From: Acrasis kona
Taxonomy: Eukaryota > Heterolobosea > Eutetramitea > Acrasida > Acrasidae
Length of the DNA stretch: 64,000 bases
Direction: 5' to 3'
Assembly (NCBI GenBank): GCA_026419775.2
Contig: JAOPGA020001734.1
Span: forward strand, 16,242 to 80,241
Position numbers and translations under genes: made by a program. Shown here piece by piece: positions 11,484-22,398 of the stretch. Below the pieces are notes generated by a model. That model saw only the letters and a program-made list of their open reading frames with translations, did not search any database and was not told where the DNA came from. Each line of letters begins with the position of its first letter. Position 1 is the stretch's first letter.

Positions 11484-13160
11484 ATGTCACAACAAGTCTT
11501 GTCAACAAAATCATGTTTAAACTGTAAGCGACTACATAGAAAGTGTGACCGGAAATACCCGAGCTGTACACTTTGCTCCGAACGTAATAAAAGTTGCACT
11601 TATGGAGATGCACAACATCCCATCGTACCAGTGCAAGAACAACAAAAGTCGCAACAAGTAATCAACATTGACCTTCTTTCAAAATGCCCACCAGGGCTAC
11701 AAAACCATGCAAACGGCAGTTATAATCAAATCATGAACATTGCCGTTTATAACAACCAAAAGTTCATGAGCCTGTACAATGGACTCTCCATGACAATGAT
11801 GGTTCACATGCCACTCATGTCGGCCGATAGGCTTTCGGGAGTACTTCGTTACCTGGACCTACAGCAAGTGGGACAATCGCACACCGTCACCACCCCATCA
11901 TGGGAGGACATGGCATTTGTGTATGCAATGTTAGCAGGCATCTACAAGAAGGACGGAAATCAAGTGCTGGCCAACCAACTATTCGAACTATGCAGACAAT
12001 TAATCACAACCAATGACTTCGAAAGAGTCACAAACAGTTTTGTGGGGGCGTGCTGTTTTCAGTCGTTAGGCGTTTATTGTATTCTAGAGGAGGACGAACC
12101 CAGAGCAGAGTACTTTTTAAACAATGTGAACAGTTACCTTGAAAATCAAAAAGACAAGACGAAGCATCCCTGTCATACGCTGCTGCTCCACTCACAAAAT
12201 GTCATTGCAGGATTCTTATCAAAAGATGCTTTGTTGAGGTCGGCAGACCAACTAAACAAAATATTTGTGGATTTTTTGTGTAAATTTGTGTACCTTGAAA
12301 AACTCTATCAATCAGATTATGGTCGCTTCATATCTCACAATTTGCCCTTGACTAATATCTTTGCTAACATGAATTTATCGGTTACTGTTGAGGATGTGTG
12401 TGAACGTGTTAGTGATATTTATAGAGGACGTGAATTGGTTCAGCACATTAATAAAGTTTTCCTGGACACAATGGATCAAATCATGCAGCGTTTTCCTCAC
12501 CCTAGTTTTCTTTATTATAAACTTACAAGCGTGTTCTCCTTTAAGACCTATGAACTTGTTTATAATGTGATTGTTGGTGATGACTTGAATGCAAGGATAG
12601 TGGCCGATGGCATTGCAAAAACATTATCTAGTACCGATTTTTCCAATTGCTTTATGATTATTGCCGATGTGATTAATGTTACTTCTGATTATCATATCAA
12701 GTGTATCGAAAATTGTTCTGATCCAATGGACAAATTGACCTTGTTACAATATTTAAAGGACGAATATGCGGCTGTGTCAATTATGAATAAAAAGTATCTC
12801 AAGACCAAACTAACGAACAACAAGAAGAAGTTGGAATATATTATCAATAAATATAATGTTGATGGTGTTGATGGTTGCGATCAGCAATCAGTATTATATC
12901 CAAATGTAAAAACTTCTTATAATTTTAATAAAACCATGACCAACTTTACTTCTGTTATTCAGAGTAAACTTCTGCCAACAGTTGGCGAGGGCATCGATTA
13001 CAGACAAGATGTTTCTCTACCAAGACAAATTCAAAATCAGCCACAAACATCTAATGGAGATTTACAACAGAATTCTTGCCAAGATGATTTCTTGTTGGAA
13101 CCTCTTCAGGAAGTGGGTGAGATGTTTGAAACTTTGGAGGATGTGTTTATTAACTTTTGA
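11484..13160 (+). CDS. Zn2Cys6 (fungal-type) transcription factor
   Basis: A single-exon gene of 558 residues. Residues 11-40 hold a binuclear zinc cluster of the Gal4 type, C-x2-C-x6-C-x6-C-x2-C-x6-C (CLNCKRLHRKC, then PSCTLC and SC), with the basic KRLHRK stretch that contacts DNA. The following 500 residues are mostly helical and lack an obvious coiled-coil linker; residues about 120-420 could be a ligand-responsive middle-homology-like region, but the match is not clear. The C-terminal 60 residues are Q- and acid-rich and could activate transcription. Such factors are abundant in fungi and sporadic in amoebae. Target genes are unknown. Confidence 0.85.
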   Translation: MSQQVLSTKSCLNCKRLHRKCDRKYPSCTLCSERNKSCTYGDAQHPIVPVQEQQKSQQVINIDLLSKCPPGLQNHANGSYNQIMNIAVYNNQKFMSLYNGLSMTMMVHMPLMSADRLSGVLRYLDLQQVGQSHTVTTPSWEDMAFVYAMLAGIYKKDGNQVLANQLFELCRQLITTNDFERVTNSFVGACCFQSLGVYCILEEDEPRAEYFLNNVNSYLENQKDKTKHPCHTLLLHSQNVIAGFLSKDALLRSADQLNKIFVDFLCKFVYLEKLYQSDYGRFISHNLPLTNIFANMNLSVTVEDVCERVSDIYRGRELVQHINKVFLDTMDQIMQRFPHPSFLYYKLTSVFSFKTYELVYNVIVGDDLNARIVADGIAKTLSSTDFSNCFMIIADVINVTSDYHIKCIENCSDPMDKLTLLQYLKDEYAAVSIMNKKYLKTKLTNNKKKLEYIINKYNVDGVDGCDQQSVLYPNVKTSYNFNKTMTNFTSVIQSKLLPTVGEGIDYRQDVSLPRQIQNQPQTSNGDLQQNSCQDDFLLEPLQEVGEMFETLEDVFINF

Positions 13161-13335
13161 TTCTGAGTTTTGGCTTTGTAATGACGGAACTACTAATAAA
13201 GCCATCTTGTTGAACAATTATTAGTGGACAACGTTTGTAGAATGTTTGCATCACAGCGGGTGTTAAATTTTACAGTTTGGCGGCAGAAAACAAGAAAAAT
13301 TTGATAATAAATTAAGGTTGTAATATTGTTACATT

Positions 13336-14118
13336 CTATTTTTTCATTGAGAACTTCATCATGTATTTGTCTTCTGGCCTCTGGGGTCTTACTTCAGAGT
13401 GCTTCAGTCTATTTCTAAGGTTGTTACTTGCAACGAGGTACCGAGGAGAACTTGGCGACAAATGAGGAGGCGACCTTGTTGGCTCCGACAAGTTGTTTGG
13501 GCTCAACGACTCTATCGAAGCAGATCGTGTTCTCTTGATATTTCTGTTGTATAACAATGGTTGTGGTATCACAATTTGTGGTGGTTGAATGTTTGGGGGA
13601 ATGGTTAAGATGTTTTGAATGGGCACGTTTTGTGGACTATGGAATTCGACCACGCTGCCAACTGTTGTACGTTCCATGAAGCTTACTGGTTCTTGTATTG
13701 GGGTGAATCCAACATTATGAATGTCGCGAACGACATGTGTGGCGTTGATACTCCCAGACATCATTTCATCAAAATCCTCTTTTGATAAAAATTCGTCGAC
13801 ATGACTCTCTGGAGGTGTGTTGTCGTCCTCAGAGTTGTTGAGTGAGTTGTCTGGAGGAGAGCTTTGTGAGCGTTTTGGCAACTCTTCTGTCTTTCTTCTC
13901 TTTGAGTCAGAAAATGTTGAAAACGAGTGTCTGCGTTTGTGAGAACCGTGATTTTTGCTTGCATCTGATGGACGCACGTCTACATTGTTAATGCGAAGAA
14001 ATGCATTTTCCGTAGAAGAAGAAGAATTGGTAGTAAATGTTGAATTTGATTGTAGCACATTGTTTAATGTATCGGATATGTCCACCGTGTCGAAAATGTC
14101 GAATAAGTCTTCAGTCAT
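13336..14118 (-). CDS. Low-complexity, probably nuclear protein (unknown family)
   Basis: A single-exon gene of 260 residues starting at the ATG at 14118; an in-frame TTG further upstream is not credible as a start. The N-terminus is acidic and hydrophobic (TEDLFDIFDTVDISDTL), resembling an acidic activation segment. A bipartite basic cluster (HKRRHSFSTFSDSKRRKTE, about residues 73-91) would serve as a nuclear localisation signal. The rest is rich in S-P and P-P motifs, with isolated hydrophobic patches (PPNIQPPQIVIPQPLL). No domain is recognised. A transcription co-regulator is a reasonable guess and no more. It lies tail to tail with the Zn2Cys6 factor. Confidence 0.6.
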   Translation of the reverse strand: MTEDLFDIFDTVDISDTLNNVLQSNSTFTTNSSSSTENAFLRINNVDVRPSDASKNHGSHKRRHSFSTFSDSKRRKTEELPKRSQSSPPDNSLNNSEDDNTPPESHVDEFLSKEDFDEMMSGSINATHVVRDIHNVGFTPIQEPVSFMERTTVGSVVEFHSPQNVPIQNILTIPPNIQPPQIVIPQPLLYNRNIKRTRSASIESLSPNNLSEPTRSPPHLSPSSPRYLVASNNLRNRLKHSEVRPQRPEDKYMMKFSMKK

Positions 14119-14804
14119 ATGAGGGTATAGATGTGTTGTGATTTTATTTTTTGTCTGTGCCAAAAGATCTTTTTTTTAAACTTGTTCCAGAAGATAAATC
14201 TTAAAATAATTAACGCCGCACCATATATAGTGTACCGGTAATATATAAAGGAACCAAATAAAGAATGGCAATGGAGATTTCAGGGGATTTCAATCAAATC
14301 CTCTTATGGATGAGTTTAAAAGATTTGTTCAACAAATGTTCTTCAAGTACCCTAGAACTTGACGAATAACCACATTTTTTCCGAAAACTCTCCAATTATA
14401 AATGATTCGTTTATTCTGTTGAGCGACTTAGTGGTCGCTTTTCAGAGGCAGTTATACTATGTTAGAGGAAGCAACCGCCCATCACTATTGTTTTGATTGA
14501 AATTAGGACGACTTTTAGAGCGCTACTTGATTTGGTCTTCCATTACTAATGAATATATATGCTGCGAATTAAGTATTCACGTTTTGTTTTTTAAATCACG
14601 CAGTTAGATATGAGCTTTGGTATTCCTTACAGATCGCAATAAAACGAAATTTTGTTCACAGAAACGAGTTAATTGAAAACTGGTGGTTGTCTGCTCCGCA
14701 GTTTCTCATCACTTTGTGTGGTTTGCTCTTACAATTTTCGAATGTCATTTGTAAAACTACCAATAAACTCAGGTCCTGTTTAAAAATACGTAATATTATT
14801 GTAA
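14119..14804. other. Divergent intergenic region with a small hairpin
   Basis: These 686 bases hold the promoters of the nuclear-looking protein and of the WD40 gene. A perfect small inverted repeat (GCGAC, short loop, GTCGC, followed by TTTT) sits near 14422-14443. No open frame or known RNA was recognised. Confidence 0.4.
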
Positions 14805-16289
14805 ATGGCTCACGAGAAGAGAACACCCATTAGTTCTTTTACCTGGGATTTTGACAATAAATTTATATCTTACCTCGCCTTTAATGACGATACAACAAGA
14901 GAGCAGGCAGAGGGCATAGGAAAAGGTTAGACGATTTTTTTACTTACTTCACCTAAGTAGATGTTCAGGGTATACCTTGGAGGTCACATCCTGAATATAG
15001 CAGATCAAAATACAGATTTGAACGAATGTCTTACTGCGATACCTTTCCAAACACAGTTGAGGAAAGTAAACCATTGGGAGATTTATCCGATGTTGAAGAT
15101 CGCTTCATTTCAAAGTACCACCAAAACAACATTTTATATTTTATTAATTGTCTAGTGAAAATGGGTGCTTTTATAATTTTCGTCAAAATGTTAGAGCTGC
15201 AAGTTGCAGTATGACCCACTTTCAGCTAAGGCATTTAGTTAGCGCCACAAGTCCCTATCAAGTATATCACATGGGTATGTACATGCATTTCGAATCTCAA
15301 TTTCACTCTAAAAGATGACTTTTCCATATGGGAATGGAATGGTTCTGCCTCAAAAAATAAATTGAGAGGAACTCAAACAAAAGTTATGGACTTGAAGAAG
15401 GGTGGAGTGGGAGGCTTGTCCAACCAATATGAAGATGACCCTGGTATGGGTGTACTTGTAAGTACCATGGCTGCAAATGAAAACTTGGTTGCCGTCGGAG
15501 GCTTCAAAGGAGAATGTATTGTAAAGAACGTATCAACAGAAGTATGTAACAAAATTTTCATGACCATCTAACAATATGTAGAGCATTGTATTCAACAAGC
15601 GTCTGACGGACAACAAGTCAGCCATAACCAACTACATTGATCTCAATGGCGACAAAACTTTAATATCTTCAAATGACCACTTCGTTAGAATATTCGATAC
15701 TGGTACTTTTACAATGACCCAATCATTTTCTTTTGGTTATTGCATCAATAATGCCGTCAAGGTAATCATGACGCCACTCATCGTTAACCATTTTTAGAAG
15801 GACAAAATGATGACGCTGGTGGGAGACACTGACGTCATTTCCATTTGTGAAGTAGAGTCAGGAAAGGAGCTTTATAGTCTGAAAGGACACTTGGATTTTT
15901 CGTTCGCAAGCGCGTGGCATCCATGCAACTCTCACATTGTAGCAACAGGATCGCAGGACAACACAATCAGGATTTGGGATCTACGCAAAGCAGACAAGTC
16001 GCTAAAGGCCATCGTGGGATGCTTGGGAGCCATTAGGTCCCTTCGTTACAGCGAAGATGGAAAATTCTTAGCAGCAAGCGAACCAGCAGACTTTGTTCAC
16101 GTTTATGATGTCGGCGCTGATTACACGAGAGAACAACAACTTGACATTTTTGGAGAGGTGACGGGAATAGCATTTGGTAGAGGTGATGGAGGATTGAATT
16201 TATTTGTTGGTGTGTTCGACAAGAATTACAAATCACTCATGGAGTTTGAACGAAACACAATTGCCACAGTGGATACTATTCTTTTGTAA
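14805..16289 (+). CDS. WD40 protein of the plant/fungal DUF2415 type
   Basis: Six exons (14805-14925, 14961-15114, 15156-15274, 15315-15541, 15582-15761, 15798-16289) encode 430 residues in perfect frame; introns are 35-41 nt. The second half is a beta-propeller with GSQDNTIRIWDLR, LGAIRSLRYSEDGKFLA and the family signature EPADFVHVYD followed by FGEVTGIAF. These match the DUF2415-type WD40 proteins of plants and fungi, whose biochemical role is poorly known. The N-terminal half keeps other family landmarks: DVQGIPW, CSMTHFQLR, and NLVAVGGFKGE. I placed exon borders where these landmarks stay in frame. The 3' end lies 15 bp from the 3' end of the CHMP4 gene on the other strand. Confidence 0.85.
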
Positions 16290-16304
16290 ATAAATAGGTT
16301 ATGT

Positions 16305-17024
16305 TTATGCAAGTAATTCTGCCTCCATCCTGGCCAGTTCTTCTTCTTCCTCCGTCATCTTTCTTGCCTTCTTGGTTGTGACTTGAGTTTTGGTTCCGTC
16401 GGCAGTGTTTGTGATGGTGGTTTTTGTGACTGTTAATTGCTGAATCTTTCCTAAATCATCCGCGTCAAGTTGGTCTTGCAGTCCCTCCAGCTCAGCCTCG
16501 AGTTCATCTTCGTCGAACATTTCTCCACCACTAACATTTTGTGAGAGAGCTCTGCTTATATCGTTAGCAGTGGCCATTGTGTCCGAAAACTCGTCCACCT
16601 TCTTTTCAATATCTTCGACCGTCCTAAAGTTTTATTATTTGAACAACTAGTATAAACAAGTTACTTACAGGCCACCGTGAGCACTTTTTAAGGCTTTTGC
16701 ACCAATTTGTTGTGCTTTAAGTACTTCTACATCAAGTGTGCTCTGTTCGATTTGTGATATCTGTGCCTCTAAGTTGGTTTTTTGTTGTTGCAGGCGCTCT
16801 ATCTGTTGTTCGTATTGCTTTTTCTTCTTTAAGCACGCTGCTGCTGCAGTCCTGTTTTTTTCTTGGATGAACTCACGTGCTTTGGCTTGCTCTGCCTCAC
16901 AATTCTTCTCAAGTAGTCTTTCCTTCTTCTCAAGAGTTTCTATCGTGTCTCTGATAGTATTCATGCTGTTGTGTATTGTCTCTTCATTCTTTTGCTCCTT
17001 CTTCTTAGTGAACCAGCCGAACAT
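16305..17024 (-). CDS. CHMP4: ESCRT-III subunit CHMP4/Snf7
   Basis: Two exons (16669-17024, 16305-16623; 45-nt intron) give 224 residues, the normal CHMP4/Snf7 length. The protein polymerises on membranes for vesicle budding, membrane repair and abscission. It starts with MFGWF and a basic helix (FTKKKEQK), the membrane-inserting end of Snf7. Long charged helices follow, with the conserved KKKKQYEQQIERLQQQ and LEAQISQIEQ. The second exon adds the DEFSDTMATANDISRAL helix and an acidic C-terminus (ELEAELEGL, EEEEELARMEAELLA), which should hold the ALIX/Bro1- or Vps4-binding helix. An upstream in-frame extension exists but would abolish the conserved N-terminus, so I start at 17024. Confidence 0.93.
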
Positions 17025-17127
17025 TCGTTGTGAAGTTGACTTTTTTACAAGGCAAACAAGTTCCAAAATGGAAGGGTGGTCCAAAAAGAACATCATGGAA
17101 CATAACATAAGAGACGGTAAAGCAAAG

Positions 17128-17838
17128 TTATTTTTCTTTATTTGTTTCGCTTTTTGATTGCTTTTCAAGTCTATCCCTCTCCTGTATGAATTTGGTCACT
17201 GACTCCGTGTTGTAGCTCGTTTTACCAACCAAGCTTAGGGTGGCTTCGGCACGGTCGTTACCTCTCTTTTTCTTTTCTTCATGATGATCTGACCTTATGA
17301 CAATTAAAACTGCATCTATAATTAAGCCCAACACGAGTCCCAACAAACCAGATATTAGATGGAAAGAAGTATTTTCAACTCCAGGATAGGTAAATGACGC
17401 CAACCAATAGAACAAAACAAAGAATGTAAAGAGTGTAACAATAAGATCCAAACCGACACCCATCTGCCCTTTGTATGAACTAAATGGATCACGATTGAGC
17501 TCGCCTCTGGCTCCTACAGTTAAATTTTTTATGGAGTCCGCATACTCCAGGTCGGCTAACTTTTTTCTAAGCACCGCTAATCTAGCTTCTGCGATCGCTG
17601 TCTTTTTTTTAGGGGCTTCAGGTTTGAAATATACATCGGATCCTTTAATCACATCTTGAAAATAACGTTTTTGTTCGCTGTTGTCGTTATAGATTCGAAT
17701 GCACCTCTTCACCACATCGAATGGTATTCCTTCCTCCTCTGTATTTAAGAATATAATTATGTCCTTATCAATATCACTGATGTACTTGTGTGTATCATTT
17801 ATCAAATCGTGCAATAGTGGAGTGCGTTTGAGGAACAT
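17128..17838 (-). CDS. Vma12/TMEM199-like V-ATPase assembly factor
   Basis: A single-exon gene of 236 residues. A helical cytosolic N-terminal half is followed by ARLAVLRKKLADLEY, the position and style of the conserved Vma12 motif, then NLTVG and two membrane helices (about 131-151 and 160-182, VTLFTFFVLFYWLASF and LLGLVLGLIIDAVLIVI) and a charged lysine-rich tail. Vma12/TMEM199 resides in the ER and helps build the V0 sector of the vacuolar proton pump. Similarity is by layout and the short motif, so the assignment is probable rather than certain. Only 39 bp separate its start from that of the divergent pseudokinase gene. Confidence 0.65.
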   Translation of the reverse strand: MFLKRTPLLHDLINDTHKYISDIDKDIIIFLNTEEEGIPFDVVKRCIRIYNDNSEQKRYFQDVIKGSDVYFKPEAPKKKTAIAEARLAVLRKKLADLEYADSIKNLTVGARGELNRDPFSSYKGQMGVGLDLIVTLFTFFVLFYWLASFTYPGVENTSFHLISGLLGLVLGLIIDAVLIVIRSDHHEEKKKRGNDRAEATLSLVGKTSYNTESVTKFIQERDRLEKQSKSETNKEK

Positions 17839-17877
17839 GTTCGTTTACTTGTTCAAATTACAAAACAGAATAATTGA

Positions 17878-19600
17878 ATGCAAGCCAGGTTGGCACTTCA
17901 AAAGAAGAAACTTGAGGCACAGAGATCGAAACAAGAAAATCATGTCCAAGGTTCTGCTACTAAAACCATCCTCACACGGGAACAACGTCAAGAACGGGTC
18001 AGAGAGGAGTTGGCCCGCTGCTCAACTAATGACATTTATGTAGATTACGCATCACTTTTTACCGATGAACTTATAAAACCAAATACACTATGTGCAAATG
18101 AAGAGGACCACTTATCCGTCCGAATAAGAAGTTTGACAAAAAACAAAGTCTTAAAGCTCAAGACCGAGCAAGTATTCCCTGACATTGATGATGTATGCAT
18201 GTTCCAAGTAAACGTCACCGCCCAGTCAATACCCAAACTACAACAAGTCAGAGAAGTCCAACAGCAGCAACTTTTAGATGGAGCCTACAGGGAAGACATG
18301 TTAGAAGACGATTATGTCACCAAAGTCACTTCGGCACCAACATCCCCTGTCAAGTTTGCACCCTCTGCTGCAAATCAATATTTATTTGATGTTCAAGTAA
18401 CAACGCAGTACCCTCATGAGCCACTAGTTGTACAAGTCAATCAAGTCATAAGCGAAGACAATCAAGACGCCTTGCTTAATATTAAAAACGCATTTAACAG
18501 TGTCGACCGTTCGAACATGGTGGCCATCCAAGATGTGATGAACACCGTAACACATACTGTACGAAAGGTTGAACAAGATCAAATAAAATTACAAACTATC
18601 CATTCAGCCCAAAAGCAGCAACAGGAATACAACCAACGCAGAAGCAGAGAAATGCAGGCCTTGGACAAGGAGCCACATTGTATAAATGATTTTGAACACT
18701 ACGTACAAGAAGGTCAAATATTGATGAAGAATGACATGGGCGTGGTAAGGAGGGCCACATTCACTACAAGTGACGTTCCAAAATTGGACAGAGAAGACGT
18801 ACGGAAGGGACAAATTGCCGTCAGGACTTTTCTGTTTAAGAAGGATGAGAGCGAACTATTCCTATTAAGGTCAGAGATGAACATTTTATGGTAAGACTTT
18901 TAGTTCCCTTCATTTAACAGTCAACAGTTCTTTGAGACACGATAAGCTCATACGATATCTTGGATACTCCATACTGTACGATAAACTATACTTGAAGATG
19001 ATGATGGAGATGATACCCAACGACAGCCTTCACGATCTCTTACATAAAAAGTGCAAGGACGCATCAAGGCAAGCAGACATTTCAAGAAGACTAAAGAGTA
19101 TTCACGTTTTGTGTAACATTGCTTTGGACATTGCAGAAGCATTGTGCTATTTGCACTCTCAAAACATTATTCACAAGAATTTAAAATCAACACAAATCCT
19201 AGTAGACGATCGCTGGCATGCTAAATTATCCATCGAAATCAAACATTGTTATTACCTTGCCAACGGACAGACCCATACTTCCGAAAAGACATTGAGCGCA
19301 GGATCACCCCAGTACATGAGTCCAGAGGAGTTTTACGAAGAAACATCCCACACTAATAAAGTTGACGTGTATTCGTTCGGAGTTTTGTTGTGTGAATTGT
19401 TTACTCAAAAGAAACCTTGGAGAGAGGTGCAGTCGACAAAGATAAAAGAAAAAGTTTTGGCTGAGGAGAGACCCGTCATTACTGCCTCTGTTCCGATGGA
19501 CATTCAGAATTTGATTAGAGATTGTTGGAAACAGAGCCCACTCTCTAGACCGACCATGGATCAAGTTGTTGAGAGATTACAAAATGTAAAGTACCTTTAA
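17878..19600 (+). CDS. TKL-type pseudokinase
   Basis: Two exons (17878-18890, 18928-19600; 37-nt intron) give 561 residues. Residues 1 to about 275 are charged and helical with a central beta-like part and no named domain. A kinase fold follows, but its active site is lost. The glycine loop is degenerate (GQILMKNDMGVV), the VAIK lysine is arginine (IAVRTF), HRDLKxxN reads HKNLKSTQ, and the DFG position reads SIE (AKLSIEI). The structural C-lobe is retained: SPQYMSPEEF, DVYSFGVLLCELFTQKKPW, RDCWKQSPLSRPTMDQV, which is typical of TKL kinases. It is therefore a scaffold or allosteric pseudokinase. All four motifs are clean in sequence, so the losses are not frame errors. Confidence 0.85.
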
Positions 19601-19755
19601 TAAATATTCATCAAAGTCAACTGTGTTTTTATTTTGAAAATTTGTCATGTCGTTGAGGGACATTTATTTGACACCATGTGAGAGAGAGCTTTATAATTGA
19701 AAACCATCCCTCTCTTTGACTACGAAACGGAACAACTCACTAGTCAAACGACAAT

Positions 19756-21071
19756 TTAAAAGCACCAAGGGAAGCAAGTAAGTTTCTTCTTTTTCTTTTT
19801 CACTTCATTATTGCTCACTGCGCTCATTGGTGTAATGTTCATCTCGGTTGCTTTTAAATCTGAGGATTCACTTATTTCTGGTGAATCTTGAACGTCCTTT
19901 AATGATATTACATTCACGGGTGTGAACTCGTTCATTTTGTCTTCCTTATAGGATAGTTTAATATGTTCTGAAGCTGAGCGATAGCTTTGCTTAGGGTGCA
20001 AAACAACGGCAGGCATTGTTTGTTGTCTGTATTTGGCAGATAATCTCTTTGGTAATGTACTGAACCTTCTGCTACATCTTGTTTGTTCTGCATTAGGTAC
20101 GTTTAATGTAACTTCATCAAAAGTAACTTCAACATTAGTTTCGTCTGCAACAGAAGGTTCCTTCTGGTTATTTTGTATAATTTCATCACCGGGTATGGTC
20201 TCTAACGTATTCGAAGATGATTTCACAACAATTACAGGATCAATCATCTTTTCTTGTACATGTTCATTCGACACTAATGTTGGTTCCTCAACTTGTGTGG
20301 AAACTTCGATTTGTTCGTGGTCATGGATTATAGTTTGGTTTGTCTCTTCGATTTTTTCATGTTCAAGTTGGTCAACTTGACGCTGTTGAGTGTGCTCTTC
20401 AACTTGAGAAGAGTCAACGCTCGGTACATTCACGCTAATTTCCATTCTAATGTTTTCCAAGTCCATCTCCACGTGTTCGTTTGCAATTTTGATCCATGAA
20501 CTACATAGTTTTGTCAAGTACCTTTCCATGGCGGATTCAACAAACGACCCAGCACCCAAAAGATATTTACTGAATCCACAGCGAATGTGGATTGTTGCGT
20601 TGACAGAGTCGGAATTAGTCTCAGTTATTAACCAGTCAATGTGAACAGAGAAATCGTTGCGAAACGGTATGCTGTTGACTATTGCAATTGTGTACCGTGA
20701 CGTAAACTTCCTAAATTATTTTAGATGATTGGATGAATTCTACTTACGTTGGTGAAATCCACTGCATGTTATCAACAATTGCAATTTCAATGTCCTTAAT
20801 GTTTAAAACTTTTACTGTATCTACATTCGAGCTTATTAGCATTTTGCGGCTAATGTTTTGTCTAGAATCCATGTCTATTGTAGCGTGGTTCGTAACTTCT
20901 GATACATTATAATCTACAGCTTGTTAGATGGAAGATGTGTATAATCATACTTTTAACTCTCTTCTGTATTGAAAGAAAATCTTCAATGAACGTGTTGTCT
21001 AGGTACAATAGATTTACAAAGTGGTGCAGAGTCGTCGCAAATGTATACTCGAGTTTTGCCTCTCTTACCAT
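19756..21071 (-). CDS. VASt-like (StAR-related) lipid-transfer domain protein
   Basis: Three exons (20951-21071, 20748-20919, 19756-20710; introns 31 and 37 nt) give 415 residues in exact frame. Residues about 1-170 resemble a VASt domain. There is an N-terminal helix, a strand set around the exon 2/3 border, FTSRYTIAIVNSIPF, a strand ending HIDWLITET, then IHIRCGFSKYLLGAGSFVESAMERYL. That last element, a strand leading into a long C-terminal helix, is the most typical. VASt domains move sterols between membranes, usually beside a GRAM domain and a membrane helix. Neither is present, and the remaining 240 residues are acidic, low complexity, and end in KKKKKKLTCFPWCF, a basic-cysteine tail that could be lipidated. 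The domain call is moderate. Confidence 0.55.
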
Positions 21072-21195
21072 GCTCAACACTTTTTACTTTGTTTGTTAAT
21101 TAGAGTAATTATAGAATTTACAACTATTATTTGTAGATTAGTCATTTTAGTTTGAAGACAGTTGATTATTTGAATATGTTCGGTCTGGAACATCA

Positions 21196-22233
21196 ATGAA
21201 AAAGTATCAAGGTTACGGCAAGATTGTGGAGAGCACAAAAGCGTGGATCCTTGATAAGAAAGATAACAACATAATATCAAAGACACAGTGGGTCGTTACA
21301 GAGAAGATTCACGGGGCAAACTTTTGTTTTGTTTGCGACCAAAACGGTAATAGAGTACGATGTGGTAAAAGAAGAGACTTTCTGGATGATGTAGAGGATT
21401 TTTTCGGGTACAAGAAAATCTTGCATGAAAACAAACCAAAAATCCAAATGGTATTCAATAGTTTGAAGAAGGAAAGTACTAGCGAAGTATACATATTCGG
21501 TGAAATTTTTGGTGGAAAATATCCACATGAAGAGGTTGAGGTAATAAACGTGTTGCCTGTACAGACTGGCATTTGGTATTGTCCTGATATTAAATTTTAT
21601 GCGTTTGATGCAGCACTAGTTTGTCAAGATGGCAAACAAACTTTTGTGGATTATGGCGTTGCAATGGAAGCATTCAAACATGCTGGTTTACTCTACGCCG
21701 AACCGTTGTTTGTTGGTAGCTATAAGAAGGCGCTTGAGCATCCAATAGGTTTCAACACCACTCTTCCGTCCAAGTTTGGATTACCCCTTCTTCCAGGCAA
21801 TAAAGCAGAAGGCGTTGTAATAAAACCAATTACTGAGATTATTGTAAAGACGAACAAAGGAGAAGAAAGGGCCATAATAAAAAATAAAATTGCAGAGTTT
21901 GCGGAAGATGAGAGGTATGACCAAAGCGTTAAAAAGAATACAACAATGAATGGGGTAATTTCAAGCTTGGATTTGTTGAGGTTTGAGATTCAGTCACTTG
22001 TTAATCAAAATAGAGTTAATAGTTCCATAAGTAAGATTGGGGTGGTGCTTAGAGATGATAAATCTAAGATACTTGAACTATTAGCAATGTGCGTTGAAGA
22101 CGTTGTGGATTCCATAAAATACAACAATGAAGAAGTGTATGATGCGATGGATGGGTGTGACAGAAATATATTACACGAAGAGATAAGTTTTGCGTGCAAG
22201 AAGGTTATAGCAAAACATTTCAAAAATCAATAA
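21196..22233 (+). CDS. T4 Rnl2-type RNA ligase
   Basis: A single-exon gene of 345 residues, close to the 334 of phage T4 Rnl2. It carries the full set of nucleotidyltransferase motifs: I EKIHGANF with nucleophile Lys37, Ia GKRRDFLDDVEDFFGY, III IFGEIFGG, IIIa FYAFDA, IV AEGVVIKP, and V AIIKNKIAEF. Unlike many eukaryotic relatives it also keeps the Rnl2-specific helical C-terminal domain (LVNQNRVNSSISKIG, VEDVVDSIKY). Rnl2 enzymes seal 3'-OH/5'-phosphate nicks in duplex RNA, as in kinetoplastid editing ligases. No mitochondrial presequence is visible, so cytosol or nucleus is more likely. Possible roles are RNA repair or intron and tRNA processing. Its near-phage architecture suggests horizontal acquisition. 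Confidence 0.9.
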   Translation: MKKYQGYGKIVESTKAWILDKKDNNIISKTQWVVTEKIHGANFCFVCDQNGNRVRCGKRRDFLDDVEDFFGYKKILHENKPKIQMVFNSLKKESTSEVYIFGEIFGGKYPHEEVEVINVLPVQTGIWYCPDIKFYAFDAALVCQDGKQTFVDYGVAMEAFKHAGLLYAEPLFVGSYKKALEHPIGFNTTLPSKFGLPLLPGNKAEGVVIKPITEIIVKTNKGEERAIIKNKIAEFAEDERYDQSVKKNTTMNGVISSLDLLRFEIQSLVNQNRVNSSISKIGVVLRDDKSKILELLAMCVEDVVDSIKYNNEEVYDAMDGCDRNILHEEISFACKKVIAKHFKNQ

Positions 22234-22344
22234 ATAATTCTGTTTTTATCACTTTGTTATAGATTGACGTACATTCTAACCATTTGGTGATAAGCCAGCA
22301 TAGACAGCGCAGAGTTCTTAGAATTAGCGAAGTTTAATGGCAAA

Positions 22345-22353
22345 TATATAAAG
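22345..22353 (+). promoter_or_regulatory. TATA-like box, twin-SH3 gene
   Basis: TATATAAAG lies 46 bp before the ATG at 22399, a spacing that fits a very short 5' untranslated region in this compact genome. Confidence 0.45.
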
Positions 22354-22398
22354 GCATTATACTTTTTGTAATCTATTTTGGATTACAAAGTTGTAGAT

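Noticed and set aside
22378-22398. Upstream TTG starts for several genes (also at 3836, 14163, 29511, 36258, 38941, 40381, 45474)
   Set aside because: Nuclear genes rarely start at TTG; in each case a nearby in-frame ATG gives the family-like or sensible N-terminus.
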